64,000 nt of DNA from Pirellulaceae bacterium (GCA_028280445.1 JANQLU010000014.1:27464-91463), one strand, 5' to 3'. Positions 52,413-62,382 are shown, counted from the first letter of the stretch. Notes: generated from the sequence alone by a model not told the origin. Translations and numbers: made by a program.

Positions 52413-54617
52413 ATGAAACCAACTGTACGACTTTGCCTGGTCCTCCATAACCATCAACCGATCGGAAATTTCGAACACGTTTTTGAGCAAGCTTATGACG
52501 AAAGTTATCTGCCGTTTCTCCAAGTGTTCGAGCCTTTCGAAAACCTGAATATTTCCTTGCACATCAGTGGTCCTCTCGCGCAGTGGTTGGATGCTCATCA
52601 CAGCGATTATATGGACCGCATCAAGCAACTTGTTCTCGCAGGCCGCGTTGAGATTATCGGGGGAGGATTTTACGAACCAATTTTGCCGATGCTTCCGTCG
52701 CGCGATCGAATTGGCCAAATCACAAATTATACGGACTGGCTTCAAAATCGGTTTGATGCCAAAGTCCAAGGGATGTGGGTTGCCGAACGAGTCTGGGAAT
52801 CCTCGTTGGCCAGCGACATTGCCAAAGCAGACATTCAATACACGGTGTTGGACGATTTCCATTTTCGGCATGCGGGTTTAACGGACGATCAACTGCACGG
52901 TCACTACATCACCGAAGACGATGGCCGCACGCTGAAAGTATTTCCCGGCAGCGAGCGATTGCGATATCTGATCCCGTTTGCAGACCCTCAGGAAACCATC
53001 GATTGCCTTCGCGATTTGGCACATCGCTGCCCCGGTACGATCGCTGTATTTGGTGACGACGGGGAAAAATTCGGGACCTGGCCTGAAACGCACAAACATG
53101 TTTATCAGGATGGCTGGCTGAAGCGTTTTCTCGAAGCGTTGGATGAAAACCGGGATTGGTTAATCACTTCGACGTTAGCCGACGCCGTTGAAAGCCAGCC
53201 TCCTCGCGGCAAAATATTTTTACCCGATGCCAGTTACCGTGAAATGACCGAATGGGCTTTACCCGTTTCGCGCCAACTGGAATACGATCATCTCAAACAT
53301 GACCTGGACGCAGCGACGCAAGCCGACGACTCGAAACTCCATCCGCAAACTGCCGAACAAGTTAAATCGTTTGTTCGTGGCGGGCTGTGGCGCAATTTCA
53401 AAGTTCGTTATCCAGACACCAACGACATGTATGCGCGAATGATGTACGTCAGTTCGTTGTTACAACAGGCCGAGCAAGAACATGTCGACGCAACGGCTTT
53501 GACAACCGCCCGCGATCATCTGTATCGAGGTCAGTGCAATTGTCCGTATTGGCACGGCGCTTTTGGGGGCATGTATTTACCCCATTTGCGAAACGCGATT
53601 TACAGTGAATTGATTCAAGCGGAAAATATTTTGCACGCGGCGATCGGTAAAACCGGTCGTTGGTGCGAAGCGACGGCTGACGATTACAACTTCGATGGGC
53701 GACCTGAAATTCGTTTGGCCAATCCGCATCTCGTCGCCTGGGTATCGCCGGCCACCGGAGGCAGCGTTTATGAACTGGATGTTCGTTCGATCCGCCACAA
53801 CCTGCTGGCGACCATCGATCGTGCACCCGAAGCGTATCATGAAAAAGTGCGCCGCGGGCAAGGCACGAATTCCGATGAAGCGGCCAGTATCCATGACCGG
53901 GTCATTTTCAAACAAGATGGCTTGGACCAGCGGCTGCAATATGATTCCCATCGACGCAAAATGTTGATCGATCATTTTTGGGATGCCGAAGTTTCGCTGG
54001 ATCAAATTGTTAGCGGCCAAGCGAGCGAACGAGGCGATTTTTCGACGGGCGCCTATCAATCAAAAATTCGACGGGCGGCAGATCGCGTGCAAATTCAGTT
54101 ATCGCGAGCCGGAAACGCTTGGGGTGTACCGCTGCAAATCACTAAAGCGGTCACACTGTCATCCGATGATTCCAATTTGGAAGTCGTTTATTTGCTCGCA
54201 GGGCTGCCACAGGATCGCGAATTTCATTTTGCGGTTGAATTCAATTTCGCGGGACTGCCCAGCGGTGCCGACGATCGATTTTTCCACTTCGGCGACGGAG
54301 CAAGCGTTGGGCAATTGCAAACACGGTTGGATACCGACGAGACACCTGAATTGCACTTGGCCGACCAATGGCTGGGAATCGATGTTGGACTGAACCTTTC
54401 ACAACCGTCGCGAATCTGGGCGTTCCCGATCGAATCTGTCAGTCAAAGCGAAGCGGGTTTTGAATTGGTTCATCAATCAGTTGTCGTCCAGCCTCATTGG
54501 CTCGTTCGAGGGGATACGGCAGGACAATGGTCGGTTAAGATGGATATCAACATCAATACTTCGCAGGGTGAATCGCAAAAAAAGCAAAATGACTCCCACG
54601 TCACCGCAACATCGTGA
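52413..54617 (+). CDS. Glycoside hydrolase family 57 protein
   Basis: A 734-residue GH57 enzyme (alpha-amylase or 4-alpha-glucanotransferase type). It opens with the family-typical LVLHNHQPIGNFEHVFEQAY. The catalytic nucleophile region is QGMWVAERVWESSL (Glu), and the acid/base Asp region is AVFGDDGEKFGTWP. A large C-terminal beta domain (from about 430) is of the DUF1926 type. It acts on alpha-1,4-glucans, in line with the adjacent glgA and galT-like genes. The exact activity cannot be assigned from motifs. The HTTM gene overlaps its end by 29 nt. Confidence 0.93.
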   Translation: MKPTVRLCLVLHNHQPIGNFEHVFEQAYDESYLPFLQVFEPFENLNISLHISGPLAQWLDAHHSDYMDRIKQLVLAGRVEIIGGGFYEPILPMLPSRDRIGQITNYTDWLQNRFDAKVQGMWVAERVWESSLASDIAKADIQYTVLDDFHFRHAGLTDDQLHGHYITEDDGRTLKVFPGSERLRYLIPFADPQETIDCLRDLAHRCPGTIAVFGDDGEKFGTWPETHKHVYQDGWLKRFLEALDENRDWLITSTLADAVESQPPRGKIFLPDASYREMTEWALPVSRQLEYDHLKHDLDAATQADDSKLHPQTAEQVKSFVRGGLWRNFKVRYPDTNDMYARMMYVSSLLQQAEQEHVDATALTTARDHLYRGQCNCPYWHGAFGGMYLPHLRNAIYSELIQAENILHAAIGKTGRWCEATADDYNFDGRPEIRLANPHLVAWVSPATGGSVYELDVRSIRHNLLATIDRAPEAYHEKVRRGQGTNSDEAASIHDRVIFKQDGLDQRLQYDSHRRKMLIDHFWDAEVSLDQIVSGQASERGDFSTGAYQSKIRRAADRVQIQLSRAGNAWGVPLQITKAVTLSSDDSNLEVVYLLAGLPQDREFHFAVEFNFAGLPSGADDRFFHFGDGASVGQLQTRLDTDETPELHLADQWLGIDVGLNLSQPSRIWAFPIESVSQSEAGFELVHQSVVVQPHWLVRGDTAGQWSVKMDININTSQGESQKKQNDSHVTATS

Positions 54618-56073
54618 AACACCGTCGGTCATCGCTCGATTGTTTGCGATTGATGTTCGTGCGTTGGCCATCCTGCGGATAGCGGTCGGTTTGTTGGTGT
54701 TAGGCGAGTTGTTCAATGCGATTGGCACGTTCTCGTTTTTTTATGGTGGAAATGGCTTTCTCACCATTCCATTGAACCAGGTTTTCTGCCCGACCGACCA
54801 GGGTTTCTGGTCATTGTATTGGCTGATCGAGACACCTTGGTTTGTCGCCACCCTGATGGTTTTGACCGCAGTCGCGGCGCTCGGTTTGGCTTGCGGATGG
54901 CGAACTCGAGAAATGACCATCATTGTCTTGGTTTTGTTTTGGTCGCTCAACGTTCGTAATCCGCTGGTAACCACTGCCGGCCATGTTTTGTTGCGCATGG
55001 TTTTGTTCTGGATGATGTTCCTGCCCATGGGTGCGGTCTGGTCGATTGATGCTCGGCTGAAAAACTCAAAGGTCGAGAATTCGGAAACCAAAGTTTGTTC
55101 TGTGGCCACCGCCGCTTTGATGATACAGATCGCGATGATGTATTTTTTTTCCGGCATTGCCAAATGGAACGATGTCTGGATGCGCGGCGATGCCTTGGAA
55201 ATCGCGCTCCATTTGGATTTGTATGTCAAACCACTGGGGCACTGGTTGGCCCAATTTCCGATGTTGACTAAATCGATAACATTGCTGACTGTGGTGATGG
55301 AATTGATCGGGCCATTTTTGATTTTTTTACCGTTTGGAAATCGCTGGTGGCGAATTTTCTTTCTGGTCACTTTTTGCTCGATGCATTTCGGCATTTGGCT
55401 GACGATGTCGATTGGAATTTTTTCAATTGCTGCAATCTGTTGTTGGGTCGTGTTTTTACCATCGGAATTCTGGAATCGATTCGGTCAACAACAGCAAACA
55501 GATAATGCTAACAATTCAATTCCGCGTCGCCTGCCGCTGTGGGCGAGTGCTGTTTGCGCGCTGTTTTTAGTCCTTTCGATTGCCATGAATGTTGGTAACG
55601 CCGGTGTGTTTCCCAAGGCGAACAAAATATTTCGAACAATTGGCAACGTCACCATGACAACGCAGGAGTTTGTGATGTTTGGCCGGCCGTCACCAGACAA
55701 CATCTGGTTTGAACTTCGACAAGGTGACGGCAAAAACTGGGAAACCGTTCGAGGCCCCAATCGAACCGTGGAAGATGTCACCGACCCGGATTCTCGTTCG
55801 ATCTATTTGACTGAAAACTCTCAATATTGGCGGCGGACGTTGTTTAATTTGTCAGCGATCAAAACGGAAAACATTGAGCAGCAAAAATGGTTGCTCCAGG
55901 TTAGGCAACATCTGGCAAAATGCTGGCTGGCCGATGCACGGCGCGGCCAAACCGAAGCTCCCTTGGGAAACATCGTTCAACTCAACTGCTGGCGTCGCAC
56001 CATTGACCTCAATGCCAGACAACCGGCCAGGCGAGAGCAATGGGCAGAATTTGATCTGACCAAGTCGCAATAA
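54589..56073 (+). CDS. HTTM-domain (vitamin K-dependent carboxylase-like) membrane protein
   Basis: A 494-residue polytopic protein with a horizontally-transferred transmembrane (HTTM) domain: LAILRIAVGLLVLGELFNAI, FFYGGNGFLTIP, LMIQIAMMYFFSGIAKWN (the conserved KW-N pair) and several further helices. The C-terminal 150 residues or so are soluble and Arg-rich. Some members are gamma-carboxylase homologues, but a catalytic lysine context is not firm here. The start is ATG 54589, overlapping the GH57 stop by 29 nt, which suggests coupling. The longer frame from 54460 is unlikely. Confidence 0.88.
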   Translation: MTPTSPQHRETPSVIARLFAIDVRALAILRIAVGLLVLGELFNAIGTFSFFYGGNGFLTIPLNQVFCPTDQGFWSLYWLIETPWFVATLMVLTAVAALGLACGWRTREMTIIVLVLFWSLNVRNPLVTTAGHVLLRMVLFWMMFLPMGAVWSIDARLKNSKVENSETKVCSVATAALMIQIAMMYFFSGIAKWNDVWMRGDALEIALHLDLYVKPLGHWLAQFPMLTKSITLLTVVMELIGPFLIFLPFGNRWWRIFFLVTFCSMHFGIWLTMSIGIFSIAAICCWVVFLPSEFWNRFGQQQQTDNANNSIPRRLPLWASAVCALFLVLSIAMNVGNAGVFPKANKIFRTIGNVTMTTQEFVMFGRPSPDNIWFELRQGDGKNWETVRGPNRTVEDVTDPDSRSIYLTENSQYWRRTLFNLSAIKTENIEQQKWLLQVRQHLAKCWLADARRGQTEAPLGNIVQLNCWRRTIDLNARQPARREQWAEFDLTKSQ

Positions 56074-56149
56074 GCAATAAAAAACGGCGACTCCGGGAAA
56101 TGAGCCGCCGATTTGAGTTGTTTTAGTTTGAGGTTTCAAAAGACAAATA

Positions 56150-56866
56150 TTACGTGTCTTTTCGAGACGTTTTTTTATCGCCTTTCTTTTCCTTCTTTTC
56201 TTCTTTTTTCTCTTTCTTTTTTTCCAAACCTCGATCGAGACCGCCAACTTCTGGAATTTCCATGCGCAATTTTTGCGCTTCGTCAATTTTCTTTTCGATC
56301 TCTTTTTTCAAATCGTCGATTTTCATTTCGATGTCCAAGGGGCGAATCTCAATCGGACGCATGATTCGTCCTCTACCCAAGCGAAACGCGCCTCCGCCGC
56401 CACCTTTGGTGTATTTTTCGTAGACTTTGAAAACCTCGGGGTGTTTGTTTTTGAGATCTTCTTTATCGTCAGCTTCGTAGTCTTTGGTCACGTCAACGTG
56501 AACTTCGATTTTGGCTTTGTTTGCCGTTTTGGGAATCGATTTCAGATGCATGTACAGACCAGGCATCGATTTTTCCAGTTTGTCTGCGTTTTCAGGACCG
56601 TAGCGTTTGGTCATTTTGACGGTAATGCCATTGTCGGGATCGTCAACGATCGTCACTTTGTTTCCATCCTTCTCGGTAACTTTGATCGTGGTCACTCCAT
56701 CGCGAACAGTTTTCTGAATGGAGGATCCTCCGCCGAATGACGACGAAGACAATTGAATGACGCCCCGGCCAAGGTCGATACGTGGCAACTCCGCTTGAGC
56801 AGAAATCACGGCAGGCATGGCGACGATGCCCAAGAGTGCCAACAAAAAGCGAATATTTTGACTCAT
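56150..56866 (-). CDS. Secreted low-complexity protein
   Basis: A 238-residue protein with signal peptide (MSQNIRFLLALLGIVAMPAVISA) and GGAG eight bases upstream of the ATG. The mature part is charged, with a Gly-rich loop (FGGGSSIQK), strand-like repeats (TIKVTEKDGNKVTIVDDPDNG) and a long Lys/Glu-rich C-terminus (EKKKEKKEEKKEKKGDKK). I recognise no family. It converges with the HTTM gene and reads away from miaB. Probably an exported structural or binding protein. Confidence 0.75.
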   Translation of the reverse strand: MSQNIRFLLALLGIVAMPAVISAQAELPRIDLGRGVIQLSSSSFGGGSSIQKTVRDGVTTIKVTEKDGNKVTIVDDPDNGITVKMTKRYGPENADKLEKSMPGLYMHLKSIPKTANKAKIEVHVDVTKDYEADDKEDLKNKHPEVFKVYEKYTKGGGGGAFRLGRGRIMRPIEIRPLDIEMKIDDLKKEIEKKIDEAQKLRMEIPEVGGLDRGLEKKKEKKEEKKEKKGDKKTSRKDT

Positions 56867-57182
56867 ATTCAATGCTCCAGTAACAAGAGGATTACAGGGT
56901 TTTTATTTTAGTAAATTCGATAGCAGCGATTCAAATCCTATATTTTGGCCCCGTGATTGGACACAGCAGTCCAATTCAGATAACCAGAGGAATTCGAGGC
57001 CGCTGAGAATTGGTTACCTCTACGAAATGCTTCTTGCAACGGACCGCGAAAAAATTTGAAATCGCGGGAAATTGCTTAAAAAAGGACTCGGAATCAGGAA
57101 ATTTCACCTCGTCGGTTCGCTGGCCGACATGATAAACTGAGCAGCTTTCCGAAATTCGGTTCGTTTCCAGGGCGATTTTTTA
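56867..57182. other. Intergenic region between divergent genes
   Basis: Holds a small hairpin (TTGGAC...GTCCAA at about 56955-56973) and otherwise nothing I can assign. Promoters of both genes must be here. Confidence 0.5.
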
Positions 57183-58613
57183 GTGACCACCAAAAAACTG
57201 TACATCGAAACTGTTGGCTGCCAGATGAATGTGCTGGACAGTGAAATGGTTGTTGCCAGCTTGCGAAAACGGGGTTACGAACTGACCGATAGCACGCGCG
57301 ATGCGGACACGATTTTGTTTAACACTTGCAGTGTTCGCCAGCACGCCGAAGACAAAATTTACAGTGCCTTGGGCCGCGTTCGATCTGAAAAAAAGCGTGA
57401 TCCGAGCAAAATCATCGGCGTGATGGGGTGTATGGCCCAAAAGGATCAGCACCAGATTTTCAAAAAAGCGCCTTATGTCGATCTGATTGTCGGACCTGGC
57501 CAATTGCAGCAAGTGCCCGATTTGATCGAAAAAGCAGCTGTCGAAGGCGGACAACATTCGGCTCTGAGTTTGGAACGCACCGCCGGCAGCGTTAACAAAA
57601 TCAAACGGTCCCACGAAACGTTTGATCCACTACGCGATCCAACCATGCGGCCAACGCCGTTTCAAGCTTACCTGCGGATCCAGATCGGTTGCGACAAATT
57701 CTGTACCTATTGCATCGTGCCGATGACGCGCGGACCTGAACAAGGTCGAGTTCCCGGCCAAATCTACGATGAAGCCAAAATTCTGGCGGACCAGGGCTGT
57801 AAAGAAATCACGCTTTTGGGCCAAACCGTAAACAGCTACAAACACGTCGATGGTGATCAAACGACCGATATGACGAGTTTGCTGGAGTTACTGCACGACA
57901 TCGATGGCATTGAGCGGATCAAGTTTGTCACCAACTATCCCAAGGATATGACAACCCGTTTGCTCAAAGCCATTCACACGCTCCCCAAAGTTTCGCCTTA
58001 TTTGCACGTACCGGCGCAAAGTGGCAGCAATGATGTCCTCAAACGGATGAAGCGCGGCTACACCATTGAAGATTATCGGGACATGATGAGCCGTATTAAC
58101 GAACATTTGCCCGAAGCGGCTGTTTCCAGCGATTTCATCGTTGGTTTTTGCGGCGAGACCGAGGAAGAGTTCCAGGCAACGGTCGAATTGGTTAAAGAAT
58201 GCCGTTTCAAAAACAGCTTTATCTTTAAATACTCCGAACGCCCCGGCACGCGCGCCGCTGGAAACCTGGTGGATGACATTTCCGATGAAGTTAAAAAGCG
58301 CCGCAACAATGAACTGCTGGCGGTTCAAACTCAGATCAGCGAAGAGGACAATCAGCCGTTTATCGGGCAAACCGTTCAGGTGTTGGTCGAAGGCCCCAGC
58401 AAAAAGAATGATCGCATCGAAAAATCAGCCAGCGGTTTGATGCAATTGACCGGTCGCACTCACGATGACCGGATTGTCGTCTTCGAAGGCAACCAGCGGC
58501 TGATCGGCGAGATTATTCCGATCGGAATTTACGAATGTACGGCGTTTACATTGATCGGCACGGTCATCACCGAAGAAGTCGGGCCAACACAATTGGTGGG
58601 TCTTTCGGTTTAA
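57183..58613 (+). CDS. miaB: tRNA-2-methylthio-N6-dimethylallyladenosine synthase
   Basis: MiaB is a radical-SAM methylthiotransferase that adds the methylthio group to tRNA A37. The 476-residue protein has the N-terminal UPF0004 domain with the auxiliary cluster cysteines C13 (TVGCQMN), C49 and C83 (GVMGCMAQ). The radical-SAM site CDKFCTYC has C170, C174 and C177, and a TRAM domain closes the C-terminus (LVEGPSKK). The start is GTG at 57183; no in-frame ATG is better placed. The stop TAA at 58611-58613 is directly followed by a family D repeat. Confidence 0.96.
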   Translation: MTTKKLYIETVGCQMNVLDSEMVVASLRKRGYELTDSTRDADTILFNTCSVRQHAEDKIYSALGRVRSEKKRDPSKIIGVMGCMAQKDQHQIFKKAPYVDLIVGPGQLQQVPDLIEKAAVEGGQHSALSLERTAGSVNKIKRSHETFDPLRDPTMRPTPFQAYLRIQIGCDKFCTYCIVPMTRGPEQGRVPGQIYDEAKILADQGCKEITLLGQTVNSYKHVDGDQTTDMTSLLELLHDIDGIERIKFVTNYPKDMTTRLLKAIHTLPKVSPYLHVPAQSGSNDVLKRMKRGYTIEDYRDMMSRINEHLPEAAVSSDFIVGFCGETEEEFQATVELVKECRFKNSFIFKYSERPGTRAAGNLVDDISDEVKKRRNNELLAVQTQISEEDNQPFIGQTVQVLVEGPSKKNDRIEKSASGLMQLTGRTHDDRIVVFEGNQRLIGEIIPIGIYECTAFTLIGTVITEEVGPTQLVGLSV

Positions 58614-58842
58614 GGGAGGGTGAGGCTCCCGCCGAACCTGATCCTGTGAGCTTCGTACCGGCTCGGCAGGAGCCTCGCCCTCCCGCCGAACCTGATCCTG
58701 TGAGTGGCAAAGCGTAGCCGCTGGTTCATTGGCACTTCATACCGGCTCGTTAGCACTTCGTACTGGCTCGTTAATGCTTCGTACCGGCTCGGCAGGAGCC
58801 TCGCCCTCCCGCGAACCTGAATCCTGTGAGTGACAAGGCGCC
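58614..58842. repeat. Composite of family D and E arms with a 20-nt tandem
   Basis: Directly after miaB: GGGAGGGTGAGGCTCCCGCC, then three or four degenerate copies of a CTTCGTACCGGCTCG unit (about 58650, 58734, 58756, 58777), with inverted D arms (GGCTCGGCAGGAGCCTCGCC) and partial E arms (GTGAGTGGCAAAGCG, GTGAGTGACAAGGCG) between. It looks like a rearranged stack of the same repeats. Confidence 0.75.
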
Positions 58843-59043
58843 GCAGCAAAACACTCCGAAACAATAGTGCGGGCAATTGACCAAAAACCCGAAGCTCAAT
58901 GCGCCAGCACGACCAGCATCGCCAACTGCTTTAAATTGATTCGAAAATACTTCATGCAATCGCCGCATCGGGCTCAGGATTGCATTCAATTATAGTGTGC
59001 TCAAAGCTGGTTGAGATAAATGATCGCTGATGCGGCGCATGAA

Positions 59044-59070
59044 AAAAGCCCGACGTGAAATCGGGCTTTT
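59044..59070 (-). terminator. Bidirectional rho-independent terminator
   Basis: AAAAGCCCGA (59044-59053) pairs with TCGGGCTTTT (59061-59070) around seven bases. The A/T runs on either side allow termination in both directions; it mainly serves the minus-strand gene ending at 59100. Confidence 0.92.
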
Positions 59071-59099
59071 GTTGTTTCGAGCAAGAATTTAGTAGTTTC

Positions 59100-59393
59100 T
59101 TACAAAATGCTGATTAGCTCTTGGCTGGTGCTGGCGGTTTCGCGCTCGGCAATGCAAGATTTCAATTGAGCCATCCGAGCGATATCCAGTTTCGAAGCCA
59201 ACATGTCGCGACCTTTATCAGTCCAAACTTGGACGGTTCGTGTGACAGTGTTGGTATCGGGGCAGATGAACGAGATTTTTTCGGGAGTGACATTCGTGAT
59301 CTCGACCGCTTCGTTTTCCAGTTCGTAACGAACCGAAAACTGGATCTGGCGGTTGTTTTCCTCGTCCTCCCAAGTTGCTTTGATGTTTTTCAT
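59100..59393 (-). CDS. Conserved small protein of unknown function
   Basis: A 97-residue soluble protein opening MKNIKATWEDEENNRQIQFS, beta-rich in the first two thirds (VRYELENEAVEITNVTPEK, CPDTNTVTRTVQVWTDKG) and helical at the end. No signal or membrane segment. I do not recognise the family; the length, start and strong terminator make a real gene likely. It is monocistronic. Confidence 0.75.
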   Translation of the reverse strand: MKNIKATWEDEENNRQIQFSVRYELENEAVEITNVTPEKISFICPDTNTVTRTVQVWTDKGRDMLASKLDIARMAQLKSCIAERETASTSQELISIL

Positions 59394-59716
59394 TTTGACA
59401 CTCCCGTCAATAAAATTGTGAAAAGATACGAAATTGGTTTAAAGATCCATCATTCTTTGTTGGATCGGACAGGACAAGTGCAAAAGTTGATGAATTTTTG
59501 CCGAAAGTAACGGCTCAATTGTGCGAAACTGTTTCGGTTGTGACGGTTATTTCGCATCGGGAATTATGACACCACAGAATGACACACAGGGGGCTGTGCC
59601 CGCCACACAATTGGCGGGTCGGTTGTTGTACTGACAACCGGTTGCATTCTAAGCGCTGAAAAAATTCTCAGAAAATCAGCCACGCCTCGACGGCGTCACA
59701 GCATTTTGTTGGCCGG
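59394..59716. other. Intergenic region
   Basis: About 320 bases between two minus-strand genes. A CGGTTGT...ACAACCG hairpin lies near 59620-59641 without a T run. No gene or known repeat seen. Confidence 0.5.
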
Positions 59717-60826
59717 TCATTTTTTGCCGACGGGAAACAGTTGCTCAAGCGTTTTTCGGCTGGCGTCCCAACGGTCGGCAGCCGCTTCAAAATCGACCTT
59801 CATCCAACGGACATCGCCACTGACGGCTCGAGATCGTTCGGAAACGTTTTTGTTCAGTGGGATTTGTGCACTGGCTCCGGCGGCCAGTCGTTTTTCAATT
59901 TCGGCTTTCAACAGATAATCGACCAGTTTCTTTGCGTTTTCCGTGTTGGGCCCCCCTTTGATGATCGCCAACGTGTTGGGAATCTGCAGACAACCCGGTT
60001 GTCCGTCGCCTTGATCGGGGAAAACGATAGCAACCGGCTTTCCAGCGTCTTTTTCAATAATGGCGTCATCGGTGTCTGTAATTCCCCAGGCATACCGTCC
60101 TTGGGCGACATTCATGGCAACCGTTTTGTTGCCGCCTTCGATGACAGCATTTTCAGCGACCTGTTTGAAAAAATCCGTCGCTTTGTCCTCACCCAAGCGA
60201 GAAAACAATACGGCCGCATGCGATGCCGTGGTGCCAAACAGGGGTCTGGCCATCCCGCAACGATTTTTCCATTGGGGATCCGCGAGATCGTTAACCGATT
60301 TCGGCCAGTTTGATTTTTCGGGCAACAAATCAGTATTCACAATCAGCACGCGTGCCCGGGCTGCAAAACCGTGCCACGTTTTGTCACTGCCGATAAACTC
60401 GGCAGGATAATTTTTGGCCAGTGGACTTTCATAGGCGACCAACATTCCCAGTTTTTGCAGTCGCAAGGTATGCAATATTTCGTTATTCCAAAATAAATCA
60501 CATCGTTGCTGATCCCGACGCTGGATTATGTCGCTGACCAATCCAACCGTTTTATTGGACTCGATATCGTATTTTGGCAGGACAGAAACATCCGACTCGT
60601 CGGCGTAATCTTTCAAAATGGGATCCGAAAATTCTTTGTCCAGCGCCGCATAGACGACGACTTCCTCGGGCGATTTCGAGATACAACCGACTTGAATCCA
60701 GGAAATTGACGCAAAAACACAACAAACACAAAATCTCAGGTACTTCACAATTTCGTTCCGATGCCGCAGCGATTTCAAAAATGAGATAAAATCAAAGTGA
60801 GACCTTTTTTTCTCACCATCAGACAT
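59717..60826 (-). CDS. Iron(III)-type ABC transporter substrate-binding protein
   Basis: A 369-residue periplasmic binding protein of the Fbp/AfuA group: VVVYAALDKEFSDPILKDY opens the first lobe, and the cluster-typical ARARVLIVNTDLLP, GMARPLFGTTASHAAVLF and WGITDTDDAII follow. A hydrophobic Cys-rich segment (YLRFCVCCVFASISWI... then QVGC) gives a likely lipoprotein signal. GTG at 60748 would start closer to it, while ATG at 60826 adds an extra 26 residues; I keep 60826 with doubt. Family members bind ferric iron or sulfate-like ions; a permease is not in the window. Divergent from the next gene. Confidence 0.85.
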   Translation of the reverse strand: MSDGEKKRSHFDFISFLKSLRHRNEIVKYLRFCVCCVFASISWIQVGCISKSPEEVVVYAALDKEFSDPILKDYADESDVSVLPKYDIESNKTVGLVSDIIQRRDQQRCDLFWNNEILHTLRLQKLGMLVAYESPLAKNYPAEFIGSDKTWHGFAARARVLIVNTDLLPEKSNWPKSVNDLADPQWKNRCGMARPLFGTTASHAAVLFSRLGEDKATDFFKQVAENAVIEGGNKTVAMNVAQGRYAWGITDTDDAIIEKDAGKPVAIVFPDQGDGQPGCLQIPNTLAIIKGGPNTENAKKLVDYLLKAEIEKRLAAGASAQIPLNKNVSERSRAVSGDVRWMKVDFEAAADRWDASRKTLEQLFPVGKK

Positions 60827-60867
60827 GGCACATTTGCCGCATTTGATTTGCGACTGGACCCACGGAA

Positions 60868-62382
60868 ATGAGTTCGATGATTGCCCTAACACGACAAACA
60901 TTGCCACCGATCGTCATTTTAGTGTTTGCAGCTGTCGGTTGCGAATCGAAGCAATCTGAGACGTCGCAAAAACCCGACAAGCCAGTCGCTAAACAGCAGT
61001 CGGACTCTCAGGAAAAATCCTACGAATTACCTGAAAGTAAAATCAAAGTAGCAAAGCAAACAGACTCGTCTGAAAACAAAATTACCGGCTCCCAGACGAA
61101 GAAATTTCCAACCATCGATGATCCCGGACCGGCGGCCGCCAATCCCCCAAACCAGGAAAAACCACTCGTCGCCGTTGACGAAGAGCTGTTTATCGCCAAT
61201 GGGATCGAGAAAATCTCAAGCGACCATCTGACGATCTACACCGACATCCGCAATTCCGCTGCGATCAAGGAATTTCCAGAGATTTTCGAGCAAGCCATCA
61301 ATTTTTGGTGCCAGTATTTTTCAATCGACAAAGCAAAAACCGCGGATTGGAAGATAACGGCTTTTATCATTGAAAATAAAAACGCATTTGCCAAAGTCGG
61401 CGTGCTGACATCGACACTTCCCAAATTTGCCACTGGTTACCAACACGGCAACCAAATCTGGATTTATATGCAGCGCGGCAATTATTACACACGACATTTG
61501 TTGTTGCACGAAGGAACTCATGCTTTCATGCAGAAATTCATTGGCGGTTACGGACCTGCCTGGTACGCAGAAGGAATGGCCGAGATGCTCGCCGTTCATC
61601 GTTGGCAAGAGAAAAAACTTGTGATGAATTACCGTTTGCGCGACAAAAGTGAGTCTGAATATTGGGGGCGTGTTCGGATTCTTCGTGACGATTTCAAACA
61701 CCAACGCGCTATCACGCTTGGTGAAGTGCTGCGAATCGATCCCAAATCTTATTTCCAGGCATCGCGACCTTATGCCTGGAGTTGGGCTGCCTGCAAGTTT
61801 TTTTCAAACCATCCCATCAGCCGCGATTCGTTCAAGAAAACTTTTGAACACACCACGAAAAATCGTCTTGCGTTCAATCAACAACTGGTGAGTCATTTCA
61901 AAACATCTTACAAGCAACTCGAATCAGATTGGCGGGTTTATATTAGCGAAATGGACTATGGTGTTGATGTCGCCGCCGCGGCGACCGTCGATGTTGAAGC
62001 CAAACCCGATTCGCTGGAAAAAAACAAGTTTGTAGTTGAAATTGACTCACAACGTGCCTGGCACCGCACCAACATCGATATCGATCCGGATGCCCGATAT
62101 GTCATATCTGCCGATGGTCGAATTCAAATTAAATCAGAAAACGGAAAACCGTGGATGTCCGAGGCCAACGGAATCACGATTCAGTACCATCATGGAAGAC
62201 CTTTGGGTCAATTATTGGTATCGGTGGATACCAATTTGTTGGATGCCCGATCGGCCACGGACAAACCGTTGTCGTTTCGTCAGTCTGGCAAGTTATGTTT
62301 GCGAATCAACGATAACCCGGCTCAACTGGACGACAATCTCGGCAAATTAAAAGTGACGATTTTAGTTCAACCTCAAAAATAA
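60868..62382 (+). CDS. MA-type peptidase (DUF1570-like) lipoprotein
   Basis: A 504-residue lipoprotein: the signal ends in VFAAVGCESK (Cys near residue 25), then a long Lys/Gln/Ser-rich linker. From about residue 110 a peptidase-MA-like domain holds the HExxH site HLLLHEGTHAFMQKF followed by GPAWYAEGMAEMLAVHRW (third-ligand Glu). A C-terminal beta domain ends the protein. Metzincin-like gluzincin activity is expected, but the substrate is unknown. Its ATG is 41 bases from the start of the divergent binding-protein gene, so promoters overlap. Confidence 0.85.
   Translation: MSSMIALTRQTLPPIVILVFAAVGCESKQSETSQKPDKPVAKQQSDSQEKSYELPESKIKVAKQTDSSENKITGSQTKKFPTIDDPGPAAANPPNQEKPLVAVDEELFIANGIEKISSDHLTIYTDIRNSAAIKEFPEIFEQAINFWCQYFSIDKAKTADWKITAFIIENKNAFAKVGVLTSTLPKFATGYQHGNQIWIYMQRGNYYTRHLLLHEGTHAFMQKFIGGYGPAWYAEGMAEMLAVHRWQEKKLVMNYRLRDKSESEYWGRVRILRDDFKHQRAITLGEVLRIDPKSYFQASRPYAWSWAACKFFSNHPISRDSFKKTFEHTTKNRLAFNQQLVSHFKTSYKQLESDWRVYISEMDYGVDVAAAATVDVEAKPDSLEKNKFVVEIDSQRAWHRTNIDIDPDARYVISADGRIQIKSENGKPWMSEANGITIQYHHGRPLGQLLVSVDTNLLDARSATDKPLSFRQSGKLCLRINDNPAQLDDNLGKLKVTILVQPQK

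Larger units (their letters stand above)
58614..59099. other. Repeat-rich intergenic region with terminator
   Basis: Beyond the composite repeat (58614-58842) and the terminator at 59044-59070, I see no gene. Confidence 0.6.

Noticed and set aside
54460..54588. Upstream start for the HTTM protein
   Set aside because: The extra 43 residues lie inside the GH57 gene and have no membrane or family character; ATG 54589 is better.
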